Source of the DNA: Acholoe squamosa
Taxonomy: Eukaryota > Annelida > Polychaeta > Phyllodocida > Polynoidae
Reading direction: 5' to 3'
NCBI GenBank assembly: GCA_949317995.1
Contig: OX439045.1
Span: forward strand, 5,389,674 to 5,453,673
Length of the DNA stretch: 64,000 bases
Of this stretch, positions 22,415-30,542 are shown in pieces. Under the pieces are notes generated by a model. That model ran no database searches. It saw nothing but the letters and a program-made list of their open reading frames with translations, and had not been told where the DNA came from. Position 1 is the first letter of the stretch, and the number at the start of each line of letters is the position of its first letter. The translations under genes were made by a program, and so were the position numbers.

Positions 22415-22505
22415 ACAGCATGATGCATGAATGCAGGCCTGGGGAGTCACTCACCAGGGCTGCATTCATGCATCATGATGACCCTGTGGAGTCACTTTAC
22501 TTGTG
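22415..22505. repeat. Palindromic-MITE hairpin module
   Basis: CATGATGCATGAATGCAGGCC pairs with GGGCTGCATTCATGCATCATG around a GAGTCACTC loop. No TTAA ends. Confidence 0.6.
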
Positions 22506-22559
22506 ACTGATGTTCATACGCGGCAGCGCTGCATTAATGTGCTACCATAACAGCCTAAA

Positions 22560-22706
22560 ATTAGGCCTCTGGGTCTCTAAGAAGCGCCGGTCTCGAATAA
22601 GTGCTCGGGATACAGAGGTATTAAAAATAAAATCAAGCACTAACAACAGTATTCAAATAAGCGCCTGTCTCGAATAAGAGCCAGGGGTACAGAGGTATTG
22701 AAACTA
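22560..22706. repeat. Family X repeat, inverse copy
   Basis: CGCCGGTCTCGAATAAGTGC, CAGTATTCAAATAAGCGCC and TCTCGAATAAGAGCC are the inverse of the 11558 copy. Sequence resuming after the MITE at 22707-22939 (GCCTTGGCAATTGAATGGGC) also matches, so the MITE sits within or at the edge of family X in both places. Confidence 0.65.
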
Positions 22707-22939
22707 CCGTAATCTCCCGCGTAGAAGACGCGTTGCCCGTATAGGACGCACCCCGTTCTTGGGAGAAGCATTTTCGCGTATAAGACGCACCTCTTAGGGC
22801 TCAATTTTGTAAATTTAGTACATTTCTATAGTAAAATTACCCCTCGTATAAGACGCACCCCCTTCTTGAGAGTATGCTATAAGACGCACCAGCATTTTGT
22901 TTGGCGTAGAGGACGCGTCTTATACACGAGAGATTACGG
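22707..22939. mobile_element. CCGTAATCTC MITE, 233-bp subfamily
   Basis: CCGTAATCTCCCGCG at the left, GAGATTACGG at the right, TA on both flanks (22705-22706, 22940-22941). Inverse orientation of 11713-11945. Confidence 0.8.
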
Positions 22940-23230
22940 TAATGAATGCCTTGGCAATTGAATGGGCCACTACGGTAGGACAGCACGAAACCGTAGAAAT
23001 CAAGTGGCCCCTATGTAGCCAGGTAGGTTTAAGGGGGTCACCTAAGTGAAAACATTGTTCATGTCTATTATAAGTGCAGGAGTCATGCAATCGTGTCCTG
23101 TCCAAATTATTTTAATTCTTTAATGGCAAACATCCAGATACACGTACATGGTCGTCATGATGCACCAATGTAGTGCTAGGGAGTCATATCTTCACTGCAG
23201 TGATGCGTCATAGGAGTATCAAACCTGTCT

Positions 23231-23455
23231 TCCTACTTCTGACCCCTGGTTTACAAATCTCTCTTTTACTAAATTGGCTGTATTTTTCTACACATCCTCA
23301 GGTTTAAAAATTCCTGTCTATTTTCGATCTTTCTGTTAATTTTTCTTCTAACCTTTAAATGATTTTGTGATTTTGAGAAATTTCTTATTCACACTCTATA
23401 GCTCAGGTGTTTAGAGCCCCACTGTCCGTGCCCGCATCACCCTTCCGGCTCGGGA
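23231..23455 (+). repeat. Dispersed ~240-bp repeat, copy 2
   Basis: Same blocks as 6297-6540, including CTGACCCCTGGTTTACAAAT and GGTGTTTAGAGCCCCACTGT. Confidence 0.7.
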
Positions 23456-24211
23456 GGTTAAAAATACGACTGAAGACTGACTGTCAAGTCGACATGATAC
23501 ACTATGATTACACATCCGTCCAGTATCATGAAAATGAATGATATTTGTCTTAAACAAAAAAAAAATATAATAATATTGTCACCATAATTGCTTGTTTGAG
23601 TGCAGAAATCTCAAATGATCACAATTATTCTTTTAGCACTGGGTTAAGACCCCCCCCCCCCCCCGAAACCAAAAATTCCTCTAAAAATAAACAATTGTAG
23701 TATCGTACATCCCTAATAGGTCTTGGAACATCCAAAAGTAGGCCATATATAAAGTAACCAATGCCAACATCCCTCCCTACACATAACACTCCTTGATTCA
23801 CAATCTCGAATTAAACTCATATTCGGCCCAGCCAGAGCTGAAATTGGTCCACAATGACAAGGATCATACAATTTATGCCAATTCAACCATATTATGTGAC
23901 AAAAACTCGGAAATATTCCAAAAAGTGATGTCATTGTCCACTTTTCCTCGGCCAGGTGACAATTTGAGGTCTGTTGTGGGAGGCATTTGAATTATTTGTG
24001 CATGTCTATGACCCATAGCTTCCCCATAAACAAGCTTAACCATTCTTTTATACTCTTTTATATATCTTTTTGTATTTCTTTAGCTATTCAAACTTTCTAT
24101 TTGCCCAAGCACATTACATGCTCATCTTTCACATGTGACATCCGTCGTTGGTGTCGTAGGGGGCTCTTTATGCTGCCAAACCTGTATGCAGGGGTGTAAA
24201 CATGGACACTG
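23456..24211. other. Interval without recognisable gene
   Basis: Contains an A-run (23558-23566) and a C-run (23652-23665). Short ORFs in both strands have no exon signals. Confidence 0.4.
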
Positions 24212-25942
24212 CACTGTAAAAATATTCCGTTGAATAGACGGAGATTCACTGTTTAATTTTACAATAAATCTCCGTAATTTCAAATCCAGTGAAGCTCCCT
24301 TGATATTGACCATATGACAAGGAAATTCTGTAAACCAGTACAGAGAAACACCTTTTTCCTGAAAACGGTGAAACCGAGTATATATTAAAGCAATTACGGT
24401 AATGCACATTTTTGATACTTACAAAGAATCTCCATAATTTCAATTTTTGTGAAACTCTGTAGATATTGATCATATAACAAGGAAATCCTGTAAACCAGTA
24501 CAGAGAAACACCTTTTTCCTGAATCTGGTGAGACTCAGTATATTTCAAAACATTTACCATGAACCACAGTTTGGCATAACTTGTAATTCTAATCCTGGTG
24601 AAACCCTGTAGATATTGAGCATATAACAAGGAAACACAGAAAACATGTTCTGAAAAATACATTTTCCTAAATAGTGTGAAAGCTTGTATGTCCCAAAGCA
24701 CTTATAATAATGCATAGTATATTTCAATTTCTTAAATTGAGAGTAGGCGGTGGCATAGAAAAAAATATCCTATACATATAAAAAGGTTTGATTTTTGTAT
24801 TGTATCTGTCCCTGTGGGTGTGTGTGTGAATAAAAAATGCTTTTGTGTCTTTAATGTATTTACGGAGGATCACAGTGAAAATTACGGTGAATTAGTGTAG
24901 TGATTAATTATCAATATTGAATATCCGTAATCTACCACAGCGAAAAACCGTTTATCAATTTACGGGGAATTTGTGTTTTGATTATTGTTTAGTTTGATCA
25001 CACCAGGTGGCAGGCTCTTTCATGATGAGATTTCCTGGAGGTGTCTACTGTATAGACACTTCTTAATGTATCAAAAAATGATAATGATTTACAACTTTTG
25101 AATTAAATGCACCATCAACATTGATGGCTAATTATGGGGCTGTGAGAATAGGGTTAATGGTATGGTAATCTACTTTTGTGAGATATTTTGTTGAGACAAA
25201 CACCTATCCTGTGGTGAAAAGAAATATATATGTCCACCCAGCCATGCATGTTGCTTTGTAGCAATCCTAGGGTGCTGTCTGCCCCTAGATTGTAATTACA
25301 AAGTGTGATGAACTATTCTATGATGCTTTCATGGAACTAGGGATTGGAGCACAAGTGAACTGGATTATAGAAATACCATAATCCATCCTTTGATGCCATA
25401 TCAAAATGATGGTGATTTGAAGTATTCCCTTGAAATAACGGTGATTCTCTGGCACCACTGGGTGAAGGACATTCTCCGTTATAATAACAGTAATTCCAAG
25501 AGAACGGTGACCGTAGTTATTACGGAGAATGGCCGGCACCCAGTGGTGCCAGAGAATCTCCGTTTTTTGGGTAACTGAGAATTACAGTTAATCTAAGAAC
25601 GGTAAATCAACGTTTTTAGATAACGGAGAAGTACCGGTTAAAAATACAGTGATTTTGGAAAAAGCGGTGACCGTAAAAAATACGGAGATTGGCCGAGAAT
25701 CCCCGTTTTTTCGATGGAACTTTTTTTACAGTGTGTGAAAAGAAATGCCATCGAAATAACCCTCGTCCCAAAGTTGCCAGAGATCCATAATCATTTTCAC
25801 AGAGATTCCTTGTACATTTGTGTACTACCGTACTGCCACCTGGGGCTTCTTGTAAAAACAACACTGTTTCCCTGCCATACAATTACAGTGTCTTCAGTTT
25901 TACCAGGATCCCTGGTAGTTTCAACAGTTACTTTTTACAGTG
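24212..25942. mobile_element. Composite element with CACTGTAAAAA ends
   Basis: The left end CACTGTAAAAA is mirrored by TTTTTACAGTG at the right end, and a further TTTTACAGTG lies inside at 25723-25732, suggesting nesting. The left part holds three tandem units of about 150-160 bp (GATATTGACCATATGACAAG near 24302, repeated at 24464 and 24612). The right part is full of inverted CGGTGA / TCCGT motifs and a strong palindrome at 25440-25565. No transposase ORF. Confidence 0.6.
25435..25566. repeat. Long palindrome ACGGTGATTCTCTGG...
   Basis: ACGGTGATTCTCTGGCACCA at 25438 is mirrored by TGGTGCCAGAGAATCTCCGT ending at about 25564. GGGTGAAGGACATTCTCCGT is mirrored by ACGGAGAATGGCCGGCACCC. Confidence 0.75.
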
Positions 25943-25964
25943 TATATGTTGGTGTGTCAGGTTT

Positions 25965-26062
25965 GGCCTCTTTAGTGGGTCTTTAGGGGCAGCGAAGTGC
26001 ATTAATGCATCATGCCCATTGGTCGTCATGATACATGAATGCAGCCCTGCAATGTGGGCTGG
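25965..26062. repeat. Palindromic-MITE fragment
   Basis: GCATTAATGCATCATGCCCATTGG, CATGATACATGAATGCAGCCC; right half absent. Confidence 0.5.
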
Positions 26063-26199
26063 AGCAGCTTAGAAAGTATCGCGATGGGCTATGTTAATTC
26101 TACTATGTTCAAATATAATCTATACTGATACCTGTAAAAGGGTGGGGGATGAATCCCCAACGGCTCTGCCACCACTGGTGCCATTGCACGGATAAGAAA

Positions 26200-26500
26200 C
26201 TCTGCAGTGGCCCGCATAAGTGCCTGTGCACTCATAAATTTCATTCCTACTGCACCCCGGCGCTCATACGAGACAGGCGCTTATTTGAATACTGTTTTTA
26301 GTGCTTAAGGATTATTTCAATACCCTCCTACCCCGCGCGGGCACTGACACATTCCTCTGTTAAATTATCAACCTGTGAAGCACGGGATAGCCACTTAGTG
26401 CCGCTAAAGTGCTGTAAAACACAAATTAATCAATCAATCAACCCTCCTACCCCAGCGCTTATTTGAGACCCTGGCGCTTAAACAGGTCATTACGGAATGC
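26200..26500. repeat. Family X repeat with an embedded tailed insert
   Basis: GAGACAGGCGCTTATTTGAATACTG and later GCGCTTATTTGAGACCCTGG flank an insert at about 26333-26450. The insert has GGGCACTGACACATTCCTCTG and a tail AATCAATCAATCAA. It resembles 45366-45470, which ends ACTCACTCAC. Short tetranucleotide tails are typical of SINEs; this is suggestive only. Confidence 0.5.
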
Positions 26501-26566
26501 ATTAAGCCAATGCTCTGGGACTAATGCGCCCCCAATGCAGGAGATATTTACTCGCCAGCATTTTGT

Positions 26567-26663
26567 AGGGGCAGTAACTCCCCATACCTGGTGGAGATAC
26601 CGAGTGGTCCTGCCTCGCGAGGGGGATCTCTAGAGAGCTCAGTACCAGGTAATCACTGCCCCT
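26567..26663. repeat. 97-bp inverted-repeat element
   Basis: AGGGGCAGT at 26567 and ACTGCCCCT at the right end; inner ACCTGGT / ACCAGGT. The stem is interrupted by a central GAGGGGGATCTCTAGAGAG block. Confidence 0.6.
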
Positions 26664-26718
26664 AGTGTGTGTATCATACCAATCCAGGTGTAGTTGGAAG
26701 GTGGAGAATGTCAGGCGA

Positions 26719-26790
26719 GGGGAAGTAGCTCAGGGGTAGAGCTTCCGCTACAAAGTTGGAGGGTCCCGGGTTCGAGTCCCTGTTTCTCCA
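26719..26790 (+). tRNA. tRNA-like sequence (degenerate tRNA or SINE head)
   Basis: The 72 nt fold as a cloverleaf. Acceptor GGGGAAG/TTTCTCC has two G-T wobbles, and the D arm GCTC..GAGC holds an A-box-like TAGCTCAGGGGTAGAGC. The T arm has a perfect B box GGTTCGAGTCC. TTTT follows at 26796-26799, a possible Pol III stop. Against a functional tRNA: position 33 is A rather than U, the anticodon stem has a C-U mismatch at 31-39, and the T stem has a C-U mismatch. The naive anticodon would be CAA. GGAGAATGTCA before and TGACATTTTCC after form an outer inverted pair. A tRNA pseudogene or the head of a tRNA-derived SINE is likelier than a working gene. Confidence 0.5.
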
Positions 26791-26954
26791 TGACATTTTC
26801 CGCTGACCATTACAATTGCATTGGTGCATTATGACGACCATATGAAAATGGCAGCATCATCTGGCCCTGAAAGGGCATAGGTTGATTTGTATGCATGAGG
26901 CGGTGATGCTGGCAGTGGATGGTAGTCAATGCTCCCTCTCTATGTCTTAAACCT

Positions 26955-27160
26955 TAAAGGACCCCTAATGCTTTAATACATCATGACCATTGGTTATCAC
27001 AACACAAGAGTAATTTGCCAAGGCTACATTCGCTCATGCATCGCGCCAACCTTATGGGATCAATACATTCGCAGAGGGTCGCATTGTGTGCAAATGAAGT
27101 GTTGGTGAGCAGTCTTGACAGGTCTTCATTGTTGCATCATGGCAACCAATGGCCATATAT
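26955..27160. repeat. Palindromic-MITE fragments
   Basis: CATCATGACCATTGGTTATC, CATGCATCGCGCCAACC and AATGAAGTGTTGGTGAGCAGTC modules, ending at the insertion of the element at 27162. Confidence 0.5.
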
Positions 27161-27161
27161 T

Positions 27162-27308
27162 CAGGGGCGTAGGAAAAGGGGGGCCAGGGGGGCCTGTCCC
27201 CCCCAATAATGAGGAGGTACCCTATATTAGCCTATATAAAAAATATAGCAGGCCCCCCCAACCGAGACCCCTGGGCCCCCCCATAAAAATTTGCTTCCTA
27301 CGCCCCTG
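27162..27308. mobile_element. CAGGGGCGTAGGAA element, hAT-like ends
   Basis: CAGGGGCGTAGGAA at the left is mirrored by TTCCTACGCCCCTG at the right. ATATT lies immediately outside both ends. The interior is C/G-run rich with no ORF. Confidence 0.65.
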
Positions 27309-27329
27309 ATATTGCACTTCTGAATCAGC

Positions 27330-27435
27330 AGCCACCTGATGCTGATTTGTTAACATGATGCACCAATGCAGCTCCATCAAGTAATTCAACAGTGCTGCAT
27401 TGATGCATCATGCTGACCATCCAGGAGTGTATCAA
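27330..27435. repeat. Palindromic-MITE module
   Basis: CATGATGCACCAATGCAGC mirrors GCTGCATTGATGCATCATG, followed by GACCATCCAGGAGTGTATCA. Confidence 0.6.
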
Positions 27436-27589
27436 CCCAATTAAGTTTGTTTGACACATGTATGGATAAAGCCTTGATGGATTATTTGCCTCCTGTCCAT
27501 GACACCTTGGGGCCAAATTCCTCAAAATAACTAAGTTCAGAAGGGACTATTTGGCCAGTAAACCCGGAAGTGGTCCGATTTAGGGTGGT

Positions 27590-27687
27590 GACACCTTAAG
27601 GTAGTGTGTGGCCTAAGTAGTGTGTCATGCCCAGTGGTTGTCATGATGCACCAATGAAGTACTGGCCAGTACTTCATTGGAGTGTCA
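27590..27687. repeat. Palindromic-MITE module next to a CAGGGGCG element
   Basis: TGTCATGCCCAGTGGTTGTC, CATGATGCACCAATGAAGTAC and GTACTTCATTGGAG, truncated by the element starting at 27688. Confidence 0.6.
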
Positions 27688-28027
27688 CAGGGGCGTAGGG
27701 AAAGGAGGGGCCAGGGGGGCCCAGCCCCCCTCCCCAATCACAGAGGAGGTGGGGCCTGAATATGTCTGGGCCCCCCGCCCAAAGTTTTTCAAGCCTCAAC
27801 ATAAATGTACAAGATTCTCCCAGCTCACCACTCATATTGGCCAAATATATCATTGTGATAGGGAAAATGGCAGCATTGGATAAAGATAAGCCATCAAGGA
27901 ATACTCTTTTATATAAATCCCATACAACCTTGCATCAGCACCAGCCCATTCAAGCCGATAATTCACGGTGGCTGGGGTGGAGTCCCCCTGCCCCCTCCCC
28001 CAATGAAGATTTGCTTCCTACGCCTCT
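27688..28027. mobile_element. CAGGGGCGTAGGGAAAGG element, longer copy
   Basis: Left CAGGGGCGTAGGGAAAGGAG; right TTTGCTTCCTACGCCTCT. Same end type as 27162-27308 but about 340 bp, with a non-coding middle. Confidence 0.55.
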
Positions 28028-28274
28028 AACTGTCATGGAGACCTTAAAAGGTTTAGATATACAGGTTACACCGTCAACACTTTTAAAATCAACCGGATAT
28101 AAACTGTGTTATCAATAGTCCCATATACGAAGCCAAAACATAAAGGCCCCAAAAGGCTTTTCAGCTAACCTGTGGACTAGAATCTTGCAATTTAGAATAT
28201 AGAAATGCACAGTTTGCCCGGATGTCAACAGCTGAAGTCTCCTATCGACCAGTTAGTTAGAAATGAACCTGATA

Positions 28275-28496
28275 AGGGAGTGATCAATTTCACAACAGGG
28301 GGGAGGGCAAAATAGCTTTACCTTTACCGAAAAAAGCCCACATGTTACTACAGGTTAAAATGGTGGCATACGCTTGCATTTTTTGGTCCCTACAGGGGGG
28401 TCACAACAATTTTGCCCTCAAGAATGGAGGGGTCAAAAACTGTCGCACGTCCGTCGGCAACCCCCTCCCCTTGTTGTTCAAAAATAATCACTCCCT
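28275..28496. mobile_element. AGGGAGTGATCA MITE, TA-flanked
   Basis: AGGGAGTGATCAATTT and an ACAACAGGGGGGAGGG block are mirrored by CCCCTCCCCTTGTTG and AAATAATCACTCCCT. TA on both flanks. A second copy lies at 40219-40489 in an OAS intron. Confidence 0.7.
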
Positions 28497-28767
28497 ATAG
28501 GGCCAAACCTTTCTCAGTCTGACAAAGTGACATCCTTAGTGTTATGTCAGTCCTAGTGGATAATTCCCCACAGTTAGTTGAGTCTAAAAGGGGCGTAAGA
28601 GTGAAACTCCTACACAATCTGAATAGAGTCAAGTCTCGGGGGGGGGGGGGGGGAGAGCAGGAAAGAGGCTGGGACAAACACAGGAAAGTAAGGCCAGGTC
28701 ACACAAAAAAGTCTGAAGTGCATATAAGTAGTGAGGGTGCCCCCTCTTTCCTGCCCCTTGGGAACTA

Positions 28768-28875
28768 GTTAACAGCTACTAATGTAGGAGTGCATCATGT
28801 CCGTCGGTTAGCATGATGCACGAATGAAGTGTTGGTGAGTCTGCTTGGCAGCGATTTATCAGAGTTTCAGCCCGC
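28768..28875. repeat. Palindromic-MITE left part
   Basis: GTTAACAGCTACTAATGTAGG, GCATCATGTCCGTCGGTTAG, CATGATGCACGAATGAAGTG; the right half is lost. Confidence 0.55.
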
Positions 28876-28890
28876 AACCAATAGGACTTA

Positions 28891-29179
28891 CCGTAATCTC
28901 CCGCGTATAAGCCGCGTCTTATACGTGGGGTTTTAGTTCTCATTGGATCCACAAGGGGGACATCAAGACCTTTCTTTTGATGTTACATGCCCCCTTAGTC
29001 ATAATAAGATATAAGGGGGCCCACGGGGTTCCGGGGGGCTCAAGCTACACATAGGTTTTTGAATTTTGAAAATTCATTCAGTAGAACCAAAGTTATTAAT
29101 TTTTCATTTTTTTGAGAATTTTCCAAACCTCTAGGTGCATCTTATACGCGCACTGCGTCTTATACGCGGGAGATGACGG
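28891..29179. mobile_element. CCGTAATCTC MITE, 290-bp subfamily
   Basis: Ends CCGTAATCTCCCGCG and CGCGGGAGATGACGG with TA flanks. The interior matches 5542-5831 closely (GTTTTAGTTCTCATTGGATC and AATTCATTCAGTAGAACC). Confidence 0.8.
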
Positions 29180-29184
29180 TAGTA

Positions 29185-29360
29185 TGGAGGCCTAGTGGAG
29201 CCACCATCTTGAATTTCGCTGGTTGAAGTAAAACCCACTGATAAGACATACCATGATGGGTACCTTGTCCCTTGTTAACACCCACTTCCAGGGACATGCT
29301 AGTCCCATCTTATCAGTTCTTATCAGTGCGTGTCAGCGTAACCAGCTCCAGACCAGCTAG
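29185..29360. repeat. Dispersed repeat, CATCTTGAATTTCGCTGG type
   Basis: Shares CTTGAATTTCGCTGGTT, GATGGGTACC, CAGGGACATGCT and a final AACCAGCTCCA with 47320-47495. TAAG..CTTATCAG pairs inside suggest a foldback. Confidence 0.55.
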
Positions 29361-29532
29361 TGGCATCATATGTCAATTATTCATAATGTTTAATCTACAT
29401 CCAGCCTTTAAAGAGTTAAGGGGTACAACGTGCCGTTCTCTAAAAATATAACCCCCTTTAAGGGGATAAAAGCCTCTCTAATGAGAGGATTGTCACACCT
29501 AAGCACTCCCCACCACACACCCTGTCTCCCCA

Positions 29533-29737
29533 CACTGTAAAAAAATGTTGTCAAAATAACGGTGAAATCCTTGTCCCAAAGTTTCAGAAATCCATCGTTA
29601 ATTTCTGGGAGATCCAAAGTGTGTACTGTCCAGCTTCATTGTAGAAACTACACTTCTTCACTGCAACACAATTATGGACGTTGACTGTTCAGCTGTACGA
29701 GGGTCCCTGTTAGATTCAACATCTATTTTTTAGAGTG
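29533..29737. mobile_element. CACTGTAAAAA MITE, 205 bp
   Basis: Ends CACTGTAAAAAAA and TTTTTTAGAGTG. The interior (GTCCCAAAGTTTCAGAAATC, ATTATGGACGTTGACTGTTC) matches the right-hand third of 24212-25942. Confidence 0.65.
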
Positions 29738-30085
29738 CATTCTCTCTCCACTCTGGCTCCGTCCCTTGGCTCTTCACCCCTCTCCCCCACACTTGCCCTC
29801 CTCCCACTAGTTGATTTGCGCATTGATAGGATCTTCCTAGGCTGAATTTAGCAGCGTAATCTATTACTAATGACAGTTAGAAGCTTTTAAATGCCCCCAA
29901 GATCAACTATCCCTAAAGATATCCTAATGGTAATGATACCCCATTCAATGGTGTTTGCCTATGTTACATAACCACCCCTCTCTCAGCAAGATCCCTGGAT
30001 GTAGAGGACACCAAACATTATTTTGAGAAAGCAGGTCAAGTAAAAGTCGATGGTAGTGCCTCATCTATTATCAATCTGGATACAA
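29738..30085. other. Interval upstream of OAS candidate exons, nothing recognised
   Basis: No repeat family member, exon or promoter motif cluster is visible here. Confidence 0.35.
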
Positions 30086-30089
30086 AGGG

Positions 30090-30372
30090 TATCTTTTATC
30101 GACAATGTTAATTACACATCTATCTTTATTGACAATGTTGATACATTATCTACATTGTATTGACAATGTTGATACATGATGTACTTTTTATTGACAATGT
30201 TGATATATAATCTACCTTTCTGACAACATAATATAGATTTTTAACATAATATTCGATGCTTGTCAATGTTGATACATCATGTCAATTTTATTAATAGTGT
30301 TGATACATAATGTTCATTTTATTGACAATTTTGATACATAACATCACTTTTACAGACAATATTGATACAAAT
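30090..30372. repeat. Degenerate minisatellite TTGACAATGTTGATACAT
   Basis: About seven diverged copies of TTGACAATGTTGATACAT with TATT/TCTA spacers, ending just before the splice acceptor of candidate exon 1. Confidence 0.75.
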
Positions 30373-30393
30373 GCATCATTTCTGTTCTTTCAG

Positions 30394-30542
30394 TTGGAGG
30401 AGAAGGGTAACCCGTACACAGATGGCAGTGCTATGTCTAACGTCCTCCTCAGGGTCAGTCTGCTGTCACTACAGACCCTACCACTGGGCATGCGCAGTAT
30501 ACCACGCTTTGACTACCAGAACAAGCACCTCATCAGGGCAAG
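30394..30542 (+). CDS. OAS-like gene, candidate exon 1 (partial 5' end)
   Basis: The acceptor TTCTGTTCTTTCAG precedes TTGGAGGAG and the donor is GCAAG/GTCAGT. It encodes LEEKGNPYTDGSAMSNV onward, with no stop. The end phase leaves AG, completed by A of exon 2 to give Arg. The ORF also continues upstream to an ATG at 30310, but that passes through the minisatellite, so splicing is preferred. An earlier exon would be needed. Confidence 0.6.

Noticed and set aside
26719..26790. Functional tRNA-Leu(CAA)
   Set aside because: A at position 33 and mismatches in the anticodon and T stems make a working tRNA unlikely.
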